A stretch of DNA of 37,057 nucleotides from contig NZ_BDBR01000006.1 in NCBI RefSeq assembly GCF_001613085.1, positions 1 through 37,057 on the forward strand, given 5' to 3'. The stretch comes from Nocardia salmonicida NBRC 13393 (GTDB lineage Bacteria > Actinomycetota > Actinomycetes > Mycobacteriales > Mycobacteriaceae). The notes under the pieces were generated by a model that did no database searches, had not been told where the DNA came from, and saw nothing but the letters and a program-made list of their open reading frames with translations. Below are positions 25,287 through 34,149 of the stretch, piece by piece (positions within the stretch are counted from its first letter, which is position 1; the number at the start of each line of letters is the position of its first letter). The position numbers and the translations under genes were made by a program.

Positions 25287-25934
25287 CTACTTGCCCTGGT
25301 CTGCTTGTCGGCGTTCGGAGGCGGAGAAGCGGGCGCGGCGGGCGGCGCCTGCCGGGGCGGCTTGGGCTCGGGCGGAGTAGGCGGAGAGGGCGTCGAAGGC
25401 GCCTCGGACGCCGCCGGCGACCGGGGCGTAGGTGATGGCCGAGCCGGGGTCGAAGCCGAGGTCGGAGCCTACTTCGACGGCGTCCATGTTGGCGCCGAGG
25501 AAGACGAAGGTCCAGTTGTAGACGTCTTGCTGCTGGGTGATGAGCGACTTCACGGCGGCGTGGGTCCATTCGCGGCTGGAGTTCTCGTGGCCGTCGGTGA
25601 GGACGACGATGATCACAGTGCCGGGGCGGTCGTGTTCGGGGCGGTCGGCCAGTTCGGCGCCCACGCTGGTGACGAGCTTGCCGAGCGCGTCGTAGAGCGC
25701 GGTCCCACCGCGTGGGTGCAAGCTCGGCGCCGGTACCCGATCCAGCGGCACATTCGCGTAGACCACGTCGTAGGTGGTGTCGAACTGAGCGAGCGTGACC
25801 TCGATCTTCTTCGGCACCGAGCGCTGCTGTTCGAAATAGGCGGCCAACCCACCTTCGGTGTCGGCCTTGATGGTCTGCATGGACCCCGAGCGGTCGAGCA
25901 GAACGGCGATCAGTGTGCGGTCGGAATCAGTCAT
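25287..25934 (-). CDS. VWA domain protein
   Basis: A 215-residue von Willebrand factor A domain protein. A full metal-ion-dependent adhesion site is visible: DxSxS at residues 14-18 (DRSGSM), the threonine in HPRGGTALYDAL, and the aspartate in VLTDGHEN. The C-terminal third (ASERRQADQGK, preceded by Ala/Arg-rich sequence) is unlike the core. It has no signal peptide or transmembrane segment, so it is cytosolic. Such free VWA proteins often act with MoxR-type ATPases or metal-stress systems, but no partner gene is next to it. The ATG at 25934 is chosen; the frame is open upstream. Confidence 0.82.
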   Translation of the reverse strand: MTDSDRTLIAVLLDRSGSMQTIKADTEGGLAAYFEQQRSVPKKIEVTLAQFDTTYDVVYANVPLDRVPAPSLHPRGGTALYDALGKLVTSVGAELADRPEHDRPGTVIIVVLTDGHENSSREWTHAAVKSLITQQQDVYNWTFVFLGANMDAVEVGSDLGFDPGSAITYAPVAGGVRGAFDALSAYSARAQAAPAGAARRARFSASERRQADQGK

Positions 25935-26241
25935 GTGTGCGAACACCCCCGTGTCGGTTGGACGAGCAATTCCCACCGTACGCCGCGAAATAGGGCGCTC
26001 CGACCGGCGAAAAGAAGTCGCCAAGGTATCGCCAAGCCTGGATTTCTACCTTTCCCACCATGGGATACGAAGGGCTGTGGAATCCCTGATGTTCGCCAGT
26101 GCGAAAGAACTCGCCCGTGCTTTCCCGGTTCGGATAGCCGCGACTTCGGCTCGTCGTCGACGCTGCGCGAACGCGGCGTTTGAGTCGGATGCGGTGGCGT
26201 TTCGGGCGAGGACGGCGGCGAATAGCGTTGTTGCTCCTGGC
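25935..26241. other. Intergenic region between VWA and MFS genes
   Basis: About 307 nt between two divergent genes. No convincing gene: the + frame read-through from the VWA side to the MFS start gives a basic, low-quality sequence with an irregular third-base pattern. A short palindrome TCCCA-CCA-TGGGA (26056-26068) and direct repeats of TCGCCAAG (26020-26038 region) are seen. It is likely to hold the two divergent promoters. No hairpin terminator. Confidence 0.5.
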
Positions 26242-27432
26242 ATGACAACGACTTCGACGGCCGACGCGACGGTGGAGAACACCGATCGCCGGGTCTGGCC
26301 CGCTCTGCTGACCATGTTCCTCGGCAGCTTCACGCTGGTGACCGCCGAATTCCTGCCCCCCGGCGTACTCACCGCGCTGGCAACGGATCTGGATGTGCCC
26401 GAGGGAGTCGTCGGGCTCTCGGTGAGCGCGACGGCCCTGACCGCCTTGCTGGCCGCGCTCGGGCTGGGCGCGCTGTTTCCCCGCCTGGATCGACGCACCC
26501 TGCTGATCGGGCTGACCATCGGCGCGGCGGTGTCGAACGTGGTGGTAGCGCTCGCACCGAACATCGTGCTGTTGCTGATCGCGCGTCTGCTCCTCGGGCT
26601 GGCTGTCGGCGGCTACTGGTCGATGGCGCTGGTGATCGCCGCGAAGCTCGTGCCCGCCGAGCGGCTCGGCAAAGCGATGATGATCGTGAACGCCGGGACC
26701 ACGGTCGCAACGGTGGCCGGCGTGCCGCTCGGCGTGCTGCTGAGCACCTACGCCGGCTGGCGGACGACCTTCCTCATCGCGGCCGCGCTGACCGCCGCCA
26801 CCGCCGTCGCCGTGCGGCTGATGTTGCCGCCGATCGCACCGAGCAAGGGCGTCGGATTCGCCGCACTCGGTAGCGCCCTTCGCGCTCCGGGCGTAACGCT
26901 CGGCCTGGTCAGCATGGTCGCCGTCGTCGCAGGCCACTTCGCCGGATACACCTATATCCGCCCGGCCCTCGCTGAACTGCTCGGCGCGGGGCCGACGGTG
27001 ATCCCGGTCCTGCTCGCCCTGTTCGGCGTCGGTGGACTGCTCGGCAACTTCGTTCTCGGCGCCCTCGCCGACCGCCACCTCGGCGCCCTGCTGCTGGCGG
27101 TGCCCACGGCCATCGGCCTGTCATTGCTCGCGATCATCGCCTCCGCGACGTTCGCCCCGCTCGCCTACCTGGCCGTGGTCGTGTGGGGCGCCGCGTTCGG
27201 CGGCATCCTCAATCTCGTGCAGGTGTGGGTGTCGCGGGTGCTGCCCGATCGGATGGAAGCGGGCAGCGGGCTGATCGTCGGCGGTTTCCAACTGGCGATC
27301 ATCCTCGGCTCGGCGGTCGGCGGTCGTGGGGTGGACAGCATCGGCCTGGCCGCCACCTACGCGCTCGGCGCCGTCGCCGCGGTGCTCGGTGGTGTGCTGA
27401 TCCGACGCTCACTCACCCTGGCGGCGCGCTGA
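26242..27432 (+). CDS. MFS transporter (NepI/AraJ-like efflux family)
   Basis: A 396-residue major facilitator with 12 predicted transmembrane segments, similar to the DHA1 efflux group (purine-nucleoside or sugar exporters): the start RVWPALLTMFLGSFTLVTAEFLPPGVL, the cytosolic A-motif-like GALFPRLDRRTLLIGL, and LLLGLAVGGYWSMALVIAAKLV. The ATG at 26242 is chosen as the first Met before helix 1. The stop overlaps the AraC gene by 20 nt at the 3' ends, a convergent pair. The substrate is unknown. Confidence 0.87.
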   Translation: MTTTSTADATVENTDRRVWPALLTMFLGSFTLVTAEFLPPGVLTALATDLDVPEGVVGLSVSATALTALLAALGLGALFPRLDRRTLLIGLTIGAAVSNVVVALAPNIVLLLIARLLLGLAVGGYWSMALVIAAKLVPAERLGKAMMIVNAGTTVATVAGVPLGVLLSTYAGWRTTFLIAAALTAATAVAVRLMLPPIAPSKGVGFAALGSALRAPGVTLGLVSMVAVVAGHFAGYTYIRPALAELLGAGPTVIPVLLALFGVGGLLGNFVLGALADRHLGALLLAVPTAIGLSLLAIIASATFAPLAYLAVVVWGAAFGGILNLVQVWVSRVLPDRMEAGSGLIVGGFQLAIILGSAVGGRGVDSIGLAATYALGAVAAVLGGVLIRRSLTLAAR

Positions 27433-28261
27433 CCTCCGCAGGCACTCGGGTCGCACGCCGCCAATCCGTCGGCGTGTGGCCCGTGTGCCGCCGGAAGGCC
27501 CGCCCGAATGCCGTCTCCGAGCGATAGCCGAGGCGGCGCGCCACCGCGCCGACCGGCACAGCGTGGTCGGTCAGCAACAGCTGTGCCCGCTCGATCCGCA
27601 GTCTCGTCAGGTACCGGCCCGGCGTGAGACCGGTCGCCGCCTGGAACCGGGCGGCGAACCCGGACCGCGAGGCCAGCGCGATCTTCGCCAGCCCCTCGAC
27701 TGTCCACTCCTGCCCTGGATCGGCATGCATCGCGGCCACCGCCTGCGCCACCCCGGGCTCGTTCACCTTCAGTAGCCACCGTTGCGGCGCGCATCCGCGG
27801 GCATGCCAGGACTCGATCGCCATCGAGGTGATCAACGTGGCCACCCGGTCGCCCTGGACACCGAACGGGTCGGGGCACTGCTCGACCAGGTGGCGAAACA
27901 TGGTGGCGGCCAACGGCGTGTGCTCGACGAAACCGGTCAGCAGCAGCCGTTGCGGCAGCGCGGTCATGGCACCGCCGGTCCCGACGGGATCGAGGCGCAC
28001 CCGGAGCACCCGGCCCGCCGACAGCGCGTTGATCGCGAACCGGACTGTGCCGGGAACGAACAGGAAGTCGCCGCTCGCCAGATCCTCTGTCGTGCTGAGT
28101 CCCTCGACGCGGACCAGCCCGTCCAGCACGACCAGCGCACTCGGTTCGGTCATGAACTCCCACTGACCTGCCGTCAGCGTGAACTCGTCGCGTCCCGCGA
28201 ACCGCCACTGCACACCGGCCAGCACATCATCGAGGCTCTGCGCACCTTCGGCCTGTGTCAC
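27413..28261 (-). CDS. AraC-family transcriptional regulator
   Basis: A 282-residue regulator. The N-terminal half looks like a cupin sensor (GDFLFVPGTVRFAI) and the C-terminal half has two helix-turn-helix motifs: WTVEGLAKIALASRSGFAARFQ and VPVGAVARRLGYRSETAFGRAF, typical of the AraC/XylS family. The GTG at 28261 follows GAGGGG at normal spacing. It is convergent with the MFS gene and presumably controls it or itself. A 14-bp tandem repeat lies just upstream and could be a binding site, because AraC proteins bind direct repeats. Confidence 0.88.
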   Translation of the reverse strand: MTQAEGAQSLDDVLAGVQWRFAGRDEFTLTAGQWEFMTEPSALVVLDGLVRVEGLSTTEDLASGDFLFVPGTVRFAINALSAGRVLRVRLDPVGTGGAMTALPQRLLLTGFVEHTPLAATMFRHLVEQCPDPFGVQGDRVATLITSMAIESWHARGCAPQRWLLKVNEPGVAQAVAAMHADPGQEWTVEGLAKIALASRSGFAARFQAATGLTPGRYLTRLRIERAQLLLTDHAVPVGAVARRLGYRSETAFGRAFRRHTGHTPTDWRRATRVPAEVSAPPG

Positions 28262-28305
28262 TGCGCACCCCTCGTGATGGAACTTCGATGCACTTCACGG
28301 TACCG

Positions 28306-28333
28306 GTCGGGACGTACGCGTCGGGACGTACGC
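28306..28333. repeat. 14-bp tandem direct repeat upstream of the AraC gene
   Basis: GTCGGGACGTACGC occurs twice in a row without spacer (28306-28319 and 28320-28333). It lies 45 nt upstream of the AraC start and 55 nt upstream of the SHOCT start. AraC-type regulators bind direct repeats, so it may be an operator; a slipped-strand duplication is the alternative. Confidence 0.7.
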
Positions 28334-28388
28334 CGGATCGGGTCTCGCGGCCGATGTCGTCGCGCGTGCGGGCGAGCAGGGTTGAGCC

Positions 28389-28658
28389 ATGAACATTTTC
28401 GACAGCGCGACGACGCTGACCCTGCTGGCCGACCACTACGACGGAGGGTGGCATCCCTGGCCGTTCTTCTGGATCTTTCCGCTGCTGTTCTGGATCACCG
28501 TGATCGCGGTGGTGTTCTTCGCCCGCCGACGGTGCGTGGGCCGCGGTGGCGCGATGTCCGCCCTGCGGGAAGGGTTCGCTCGCGGCGAGATCACCGAGGA
28601 CGAGTACCGCAGCAGGCTCGCGGTGCTGAACGAACCGCGCGGGCGCGAGAAGAAGTAG
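28389..28658 (+). CDS. SHOCT-domain membrane protein
   Basis: An 89-residue protein with one transmembrane segment (about 22-45, FFWIFPLLFWITVIAVVFFARR) and a C-terminal SHOCT motif, ALREGFARGEITEDEYRSRLAVL, a short helical pair found at the ends of many small proteins and thought to mediate oligomer contacts. The N-terminal part is rich in aromatic residues. The ATG at 28389 is preceded by a weak AGGG. The LLM oxidoreductase follows after 12 nt, so they form one unit. Confidence 0.8.
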   Translation: MNIFDSATTLTLLADHYDGGWHPWPFFWIFPLLFWITVIAVVFFARRRCVGRGGAMSALREGFARGEITEDEYRSRLAVLNEPRGREKK

Positions 28659-28670
28659 GGAGGTATCGGG

Positions 28671-29462
28671 ATGCGATTCGGAATCGTGCTCATGCCGCGG
28701 TCCGGACCGGAGTGGACGCGTGCGGTCACCGGAGCGCAGGCGCAGGGCTACGACACGCTGATGCTGCCGGACACGCTGTACACGCCCTCACCACTCATCG
28801 CCCTGGCCGCGGCCGCCGCGGTGACGGAGAACGTGCGGTTGCGGCCGAATGTGCTGGCCGCGCCGTTCCGGTCGTCCACCGCCACTGTTCGGGACACAGC
28901 TGCGCTGCAACTGCTTTCGGACGGACGGTTCGAACTGGGAATCGGCACCGGCAGGCCGGACGCTCGGGCGGAAGCCGAAAGGCTCGCCATGCCATGGGGT
29001 TCGGCGGCCGAACGACGGAACCAGCTGATCGACACCATCACCGCGGTGCGTACCCAGGTCGACCCGGCCCCACCGGTGGTGATCGCGGCGAGCGGCCCGC
29101 GAATGCTCACCACCGCGGCCGAGTACGCCGATCGGATCCTGCTGGCGGCCGCACCGGACGCGACCGAAGACGACCTCGCCCGGATGGTCGGCACCGTCAC
29201 CGCCCACACCGACCGCGATGTCCGTTTCACCCTCCAACTCGTCGGCATCGGCGAGCACCTGCCCACCTGGCTGAGCACACGCCTCGGCCACACCCCCGAA
29301 AAGCTCCGTGCCGCAGGTGCCGCCGGACTTCTCCCCAGCGATCCACAGACCGCTGTGGAAATCCTCGAATCCCGCAGCGAGCGTTACGGAATCGACGAAC
29401 TGATCGTCCCCGGCGAGCTGGCTACCGCCTTCGCCCCGGTGCTCGAACGCGCGCGTCAGTAA
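28671..29462 (+). CDS. LLM-class flavin-dependent oxidoreductase
   Basis: A 263-residue luciferase-like monooxygenase. The start MRFGIVLMPRSGP..AQGYDTLMLPDT, the loop RLRPNVLAAPFRSSTATVRDTAALQLLSDGRFELGIGTG, and the C-terminal YGIDELIVPGELA fit the F420- or FMN-dependent LLM family, which has many oxidation reactions in actinobacteria. The chain is short for the family (usually about 300-350), mainly in the middle, but no frameshift is evident. The ATG at 28671 follows GGGAGG. The terminator immediately downstream ends the unit. Confidence 0.85.
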   Translation: MRFGIVLMPRSGPEWTRAVTGAQAQGYDTLMLPDTLYTPSPLIALAAAAAVTENVRLRPNVLAAPFRSSTATVRDTAALQLLSDGRFELGIGTGRPDARAEAERLAMPWGSAAERRNQLIDTITAVRTQVDPAPPVVIAASGPRMLTTAAEYADRILLAAAPDATEDDLARMVGTVTAHTDRDVRFTLQLVGIGEHLPTWLSTRLGHTPEKLRAAGAAGLLPSDPQTAVEILESRSERYGIDELIVPGELATAFAPVLERARQ

Positions 29463-29471
29463 TCGGAGAAG

Positions 29472-29510
29472 CGAAAAGCCCGCCCCCTGATGCAGGGGGC
29501 GGGCTTTTCG
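29472..29510. terminator. Bidirectional intrinsic terminator between LLM gene and clpC
   Basis: A perfect 17-bp stem, CGAAAAGCCCGCCCCCT (29472-29488) and AGGGGGCGGGCTTTTCG (29494-29510), with the 5-nt loop GATGC. The A- and T-rich ends on both sides suit termination in both directions, after the LLM gene on + and clpC on -. Confidence 0.93.
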
Positions 29511-29520
29511 GTTCAGCTGA

Positions 29521-32088
29521 TTACTCGCCGGAGGCGGCGGCCTCGGGCGCAGTGCCCTCGGCGGCGCCGGTGAGGACAACCTCTGGCTTGTCGTCGCCTG
29601 CGGAAGCCTTGGTCAGCTTCGTCTTGCCGGTGAAGGTGAACTTGGCGTCCTCGCCGAGACCCTCGCCGTTCCAGCCTTCGACGTCGACCAGGATGGTCTG
29701 GCCCGCGCCGATCTCGCCGAAGAGGATCTTCTCCGACAGCTGGTCTTCGATCTCGCGCTGAATCGTGCGACGCAGCGGACGAGCACCGAGGACCGGGTCG
29801 AAACCACGCTTCGCGAGCAGGCTCTTGGCCTGATCGGTCAGCTCCATGGCCATGTCCTTGTTCTTCAGCTGCTTGCCGACGCGAGCGATCATCAGGTCCA
29901 CCATCATCACGATCTGTTCGCTCGTGAGCTGGTGGAAGACGATCACGTCGTCGATACGGTTGAGGAACTCCGGACGGAAGTGCTTCTTGAGCTCGTCGTT
30001 GACCTTGAGCTTCATCCGCTCGTAGTTCGAGCCCTCGACACTGGACTGGGTGAAGCCCAGGCCCACAGCCTTCGAGATGTCGGAGGTGCCCAGGTTCGAG
30101 GTGAAGATCAGCACGGTGTTCTTGAAGTCGACCGTACGACCCTGACCGTCGGTGAGACGGCCGTCCTCGAGCACCTGCAGGAGGGTGTTGTAGATCTCCT
30201 GGTGCGCCTTCTCGATCTCGTCGAACAGCACCACCGAGAACGGCTTGCGGCGCACCTTTTCGGTGAGCTGGCCGCCCTCCTCGTAGCCCACGTACCCGGG
30301 AGGGGCACCGAACAGACGAGAAGCGGTGAAGCGGTCGTGGAACTCGCCCATGTCGATCTGGATGAGCGCGTCGTCGTCGCCGAACAGGAAGTTCGCCAGC
30401 GACTTGGCGAGCTCGGTCTTACCGACACCCGAGGGGCCGGCGAAGATGAACGAGCCCGACGGACGCTTGGGGTCCTTCAGACCGGCGCGAGTGCGGCGGA
30501 TCGCCTTGGAGACGGCCTTGACGGCATCCTCCTGGCCGATGATCCGCTTGTGCAGCTCGTCTTCCATGCGGAGCAGACGGGTGGTCTCCTCCTCGGTGAG
30601 CTTGAAGACGGGGATGCCGGTCCAGTTGGCCAGCACCTCCGCGATCTGCTCGTCGTCGACCTCGGCCACGACGTCCAGATCACCGGAACGCCACTGCTTC
30701 TCGCGCTCGGCACGCTTGGCGACGAGCTGCTTCTCCTTGTCGCGCAGACGCGCGGCCTTCTCGAAGTCCTGCGCGTCGATAGCGCTTTCCTTCTCCCGAC
30801 GAGCATCGGCGATCTTGTCGTCGAAGTCGCGCAGGTCCGGCGGAGCGGTCATCCGGCGGATGCGCATGCGCGCGCCCGCTTCGTCGATCAGGTCGATCGC
30901 CTTGTCCGGCAGGAACCGGTCGTTGATGTAGCGGTCGGCCAGGGTGGCGGCGGCGACGAGAGCGCCATCGGTGATGGAGACCCGGTGGTGCGCCTCGTAG
31001 CGGTCGCGCAGACCCTTGAGGATGTTGATGGTGTGCTCGACGGTCGGCTCGCCCACCTGGACCGGCTGGAAACGGCGTTCCAGCGCGGCGTCCTTCTCGA
31101 TGTACTTGCGGTACTCGTCGAGAGTGGTGGCGCCGATGGTCTGCAGCTCGCCACGGGCCAGCTTCGGCTTCAGGATCGAGGCCGCGTCGATGGCGCCTTC
31201 GGCAGCACCCGCGCCGACGAGCGTGTGCAGCTCGTCGATGAACAGGATGATGTCGCCGCGGGTGTTGATCTCCTTGAGCACCTTCTTGAGGCGCTCTTCG
31301 AAGTCACCGCGGTAACGGCTGCCCGCGACCAGGGAGCCCAGGTCGAGGGTGTAGAGCTGCTTGTCCTTGAGGGTCTCGGGGACCTCGCCGTTGACGATGG
31401 CCTGTGCCAGGCCCTCGACGACAGCGGTCTTACCGACACCGGGCTCGCCGATCAGCACCGGGTTGTTCTTGGTGCGGCGGCTCAGGACCTGCATGACGCG
31501 CTCGATTTCCTTCGAGCGGCCGATGACCGGGTCGAGCTTGCCTTCGAGCGCGGCCTGAGTGAGGTTGCGGCCGAACTGGTCGAGCACCAGCGACGTGGAC
31601 GGAGTGCCCGCCTCGCCGCGCGGACCGGCGCCCTCGACGGGCTCCTTGCCCTGGTACCCGGACAGCAGCTGGATGACCTGCTGACGGACACGGTTGAGGT
31701 CGGCACCCAGCTTGACCAGCACCTGGGCCGCGACGCCCTCGCCCTCGCGGATGAGGCCGAGCAGGATGTGCTCGGTACCGATGTAGTTGTGGCCGAGCTG
31801 CAGCGCCTCGCGCAGGCTCAGCTCCAGCACCTTTTTGGCACGCGGGGTGAAGGGGATGTGACCGGACGGCGCCTGCTGGCCCTGCCCGATGATCTCCTCG
31901 ACCTGGCTACGCACACCCTCCAGCGAGATACCAAGGGACTCCAGCGACTTCGCCGCCACGCCCTCGCCCTCGTGGATCAACCCAAGCAGGATGTGCTCGG
32001 TGCCGATGTAGTTGTGGTTGAGCATCCGGGCCTCTTCTTGGGCCAGGACAACGACACGCCTCGCGCGGTCGGTGAACCTCTCGAACAT
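29521..32088 (-). CDS. clpC: ATP-dependent Clp protease ATP-binding subunit ClpC
   Basis: An 855-residue AAA+ unfoldase that feeds substrates to ClpP. Two Clp-N repeats (about 1-70 and 80-145) are followed by Walker A GEPGVGKT at 214-221, the UVR-like middle domain, a second Walker A GPSGVGKT near 550 and the ClpP-contact region of the C-terminal AAA domain. It is close in length to M. tuberculosis ClpC1 (848). The ATG at 32088 ([11 protein letters not shown]) has GAGGGAGCG as ribosome site; nine extra codons upstream are not conserved. A Glu/Ala-rich tail ([17 protein letters not shown]) follows the core. Confidence 0.97.
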   Translation of the reverse strand: MFERFTDRARRVVVLAQEEARMLNHNYIGTEHILLGLIHEGEGVAAKSLESLGISLEGVRSQVEEIIGQGQQAPSGHIPFTPRAKKVLELSLREALQLGHNYIGTEHILLGLIREGEGVAAQVLVKLGADLNRVRQQVIQLLSGYQGKEPVEGAGPRGEAGTPSTSLVLDQFGRNLTQAALEGKLDPVIGRSKEIERVMQVLSRRTKNNPVLIGEPGVGKTAVVEGLAQAIVNGEVPETLKDKQLYTLDLGSLVAGSRYRGDFEERLKKVLKEINTRGDIILFIDELHTLVGAGAAEGAIDAASILKPKLARGELQTIGATTLDEYRKYIEKDAALERRFQPVQVGEPTVEHTINILKGLRDRYEAHHRVSITDGALVAAATLADRYINDRFLPDKAIDLIDEAGARMRIRRMTAPPDLRDFDDKIADARREKESAIDAQDFEKAARLRDKEKQLVAKRAEREKQWRSGDLDVVAEVDDEQIAEVLANWTGIPVFKLTEEETTRLLRMEDELHKRIIGQEDAVKAVSKAIRRTRAGLKDPKRPSGSFIFAGPSGVGKTELAKSLANFLFGDDDALIQIDMGEFHDRFTASRLFGAPPGYVGYEEGGQLTEKVRRKPFSVVLFDEIEKAHQEIYNTLLQVLEDGRLTDGQGRTVDFKNTVLIFTSNLGTSDISKAVGLGFTQSSVEGSNYERMKLKVNDELKKHFRPEFLNRIDDVIVFHQLTSEQIVMMVDLMIARVGKQLKNKDMAMELTDQAKSLLAKRGFDPVLGARPLRRTIQREIEDQLSEKILFGEIGAGQTILVDVEGWNGEGLGEDAKFTFTGKTKLTKASAGDDKPEVVLTGAAEGTAPEAAASGE

Positions 32089-32361
32089 CGCTCCCTCACT
32101 CTCCTGCTCCGACATTCTGGCAACAGACGCCGCAGTATGCTCGATACAACCTAGGGCGTCGGACCGACAACTTCGCCGTCAGCCTGCCATGAAGCCCGGG
32201 GGTTGCGGCCCCCGCCATCCACTCTAGTTGGCAGGGGATTCCGCCGCCGCCGGTCCACCCTATTGAAGACCGGCGACAACATGGTCACCTACTGACAACG
32301 CGCACGTCGCGGCATTCGTTTCCTGTTCAGTTTTGCCTACAGCGAAATCGCCGTCGGGGTG
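32089..32361. other. Intergenic region between the lipase and clpC
   Basis: About 270 nt that should contain the clpC promoter; no gene, hairpin terminator or known motif could be identified with confidence. The lipase stop lies at 32362. The sequence has an AT-richer part (32270-32345). Confidence 0.5.
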
Positions 32362-33291
32362 TTATCCGGTGAAGGGTGGGACGAATTCGCACGGAACGGG
32401 GGCCTGTCTGGCCGGATCGAGGGCGTTGAGCACGTGACCGGCCGCGCGGGGGCTGCCCGCGATGGCCAGGTGTTCGGAGTAGTCCTGCGCACAACCGTCC
32501 TGCACGACGAACGAGGTGGCGTTCGGGCCGGGGACCAGGCCCGAGGTGTGCGGGACGACCAACTCGTCGATGGCGGAGACGACATTGGTGTAGGTGACCC
32601 TCGGGTCGTACACGCCGTCGGCGTTCAGCGAGGTCATGAAGGGCGAGCCGGTGAACATCTGTCCGCAGGCCTGACACAGCGACGAACTGACCGCGTCGAA
32701 AGCGGGTCCCGCGCCGAGCGCCCGGCTGAAGTGGGCGATGTCGCCCGCCCCGAACGCGTTGGTGCCGAGCCAGGGCGGCGCGATCCCGACGAGCTTGCCG
32801 ACCTTGTCCCCGCCGCCGAGCCGCTTGACGTAGTAGTTACCGACGATATTGCCCTGTGAATGGGCGATCAGGTCGACCCGCTCGGCGCCGGTGCGGGCCA
32901 GCACACCGTCGACGAAGGCCGCGACCTCGGCGGCGCTCTGCTCGATGGGACGCATGCCGCCGATCGCCGAGACGGGCCATGGCAGGGCATAGGCGCCGTA
33001 GGTGAGGGAGAAGACGCAATAGCCCTCGTTGGCCAGCAGCGGGGCGTATACGCCCCAGTTCGTCTGTGCTCCGCCCCCGGTGCCGTGCAGCAGGACCACC
33101 GGATTCGGATGTTCGGCCGTGGGGACGCAGCCCGGGTCGTTCGAGCCGGGAAGTGAGCCGCCCGGGTTGGTGAGCTCCGGGGGGATGCCGGCGAAGAAGT
33201 TGTAGTCGACCGGGAGCGGCTGGGCCGATGCGGTGACGGGCAGACAGGCGAACAGGGCCGCGGCCAGGACCGAGAGCGAACTACGTCGCAT
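32362..33291 (-). CDS. Secreted lipase/esterase (class 2 lipase, EstA-like)
   Basis: A 309-residue alpha/beta hydrolase with a Sec signal peptide (MRRSS, hydrophobic core, likely cleavage after Ala23). The oxyanion segment VVLLHGTGGGAQTNW (65-79) and the nucleophile Ser145 in AHSQG agree with the bacterial class 2 lipase family, and cysteines 55/92 and 218/221-type pairs may form disulphides. It should hydrolyse extracellular lipids. The ATG at 33291 follows GAGGAG. Two KstR-type boxes 14 nt upstream of the start make it likely to respond to sterol or fatty acid use. Confidence 0.87.
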   Translation of the reverse strand: MRRSSLSVLAAALFACLPVTASAQPLPVDYNFFAGIPPELTNPGGSLPGSNDPGCVPTAEHPNPVVLLHGTGGGAQTNWGVYAPLLANEGYCVFSLTYGAYALPWPVSAIGGMRPIEQSAAEVAAFVDGVLARTGAERVDLIAHSQGNIVGNYYVKRLGGGDKVGKLVGIAPPWLGTNAFGAGDIAHFSRALGAGPAFDAVSSSLCQACGQMFTGSPFMTSLNADGVYDPRVTYTNVVSAIDELVVPHTSGLVPGPNATSFVVQDGCAQDYSEHLAIAGSPRAAGHVLNALDPARQAPVPCEFVPPFTG

Positions 33292-33301
33292 GAACGACTC
33301 C

Positions 33302-33342
33302 TCACTAGAACGTGTTCCACTTATCATGGAACATGTTCTAGT
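33302..33342. promoter_or_regulatory. Two KstR-type operators in a large inverted repeat
   Basis: TAGAACGTGTTCCA (33305-33318) and TGGAACATGTTCTA (33326-33339) both fit TNNAACNNGTTNNA, the motif of KstR, the sterol-catabolism repressor. They are inverted to each other: CACTAGAACGTGTTCCA and TGGAACATGTTCTAGTG match except for one G-T pair, around a 7-nt spacer. Centre spacing is 21 nt, two helical turns, suited to two repressor dimers. Confidence 0.7.
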
Positions 33343-33368
33343 GATCGCGTGGCGCTACCGGCCGGAAA

Positions 33369-34025
33369 TCATCGACGCTGGTGCTGCGAGCCGTACGGCG
33401 CTCCGGCGATCGGACTGCCCGACTGCTGCGCGAACTGCTGTCCGGCAACAGGGCCGCCGACCTGAGCGAAGCTCTGACCCTGTGAGAAGGACTGTCCAGC
33501 AGCCACGTCAGCGGACGAACTCGACTTGCCCTGCTGCACGCCCGCGGCGAACAGCGCACCGCACAGCACCAGGAACGCGGCGGTGTGCACCACCGCGCGC
33601 ACGATGTTCCAGCGAACCCAGGTCGCCTCGAAATCCGCACGCACGGCGGCGGTGTCGGCGATCGAGGCGGGATCACCCGCCGCGGCGAGCGCGTCGTTGA
33701 GCGGCACGTTCAGGCCCGCGGTAACGGTGAACGCGATCACGTTGAGCGCCAACGCGATTCCGATCCAGATCAGCGTCGAGCGCTGCTCCTTACCGAGGTG
33801 CAGAGCGGCCGCGAGCGCGGTGAATCCGACCGTGCCCATGAAGCCGAACATGAACCAGGGGTTGATGATCACGACATTGATCTTCTGCATGACGTCGATC
33901 AGCGTGCGGTCGTCGGTGCGAGCCAGCGCGGGCATCACCGAGATCGCGTACGCGTAGAACACCCCGGCGATGAGTCCGGTACTGAGCAAGGCCAGCACCA
34001 TGGTGGCCATCCGAACTGCGAACAT
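33369..34025 (-). CDS. DUF1772 membrane protein with Gln/Ser-rich tail
   Basis: A 218-residue membrane protein of the DUF1772/anthrone-oxygenase-like group: four predicted transmembrane segments (about 8-30, 55-75, 85-105, 145-163), with conserved SVMPALART and INPWFMFGFMGTV. After residue 163 it carries a 55-residue tail rich in Gln, Ser, Gly and Ala with repeats GQSF, GQSF and GQQF, which is unlike the rest. The ATG at 34025 follows AGGAG. It is a separate unit from the lipase gene, 78 nt apart, with the KstR-type sites between. Confidence 0.75.
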   Translation of the reverse strand: MFAVRMATMVLALLSTGLIAGVFYAYAISVMPALARTDDRTLIDVMQKINVVIINPWFMFGFMGTVGFTALAAALHLGKEQRSTLIWIGIALALNVIAFTVTAGLNVPLNDALAAAGDPASIADTAAVRADFEATWVRWNIVRAVVHTAAFLVLCGALFAAGVQQGKSSSSADVAAGQSFSQGQSFAQVGGPVAGQQFAQQSGSPIAGAPYGSQHQRR

Positions 34026-34149
34026 GCGATGTCTCCTGACTCGTGGTCCGGAGCTTCGATCCCGTGCTCCGGTGATACGAGTAAGTCAACCGCCCAGCGC
34101 GCGTCCGCGACATAGTTCAGGCGCTCACCGACCTACGCGAGCGTCGCGG

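Noticed and set aside
27782..29761. 659-codon open frame on + across AraC, SHOCT and LLM genes
   Set aside because: It overlaps three better-supported genes and runs into clpC, without any domain.
29932..32154. 740-codon open frame on + opposite clpC
   Set aside because: It mirrors the third-base pattern of clpC, whose family is certain; the Asp/Val/Leu-rich translation is an artefact of GC-rich antisense DNA.
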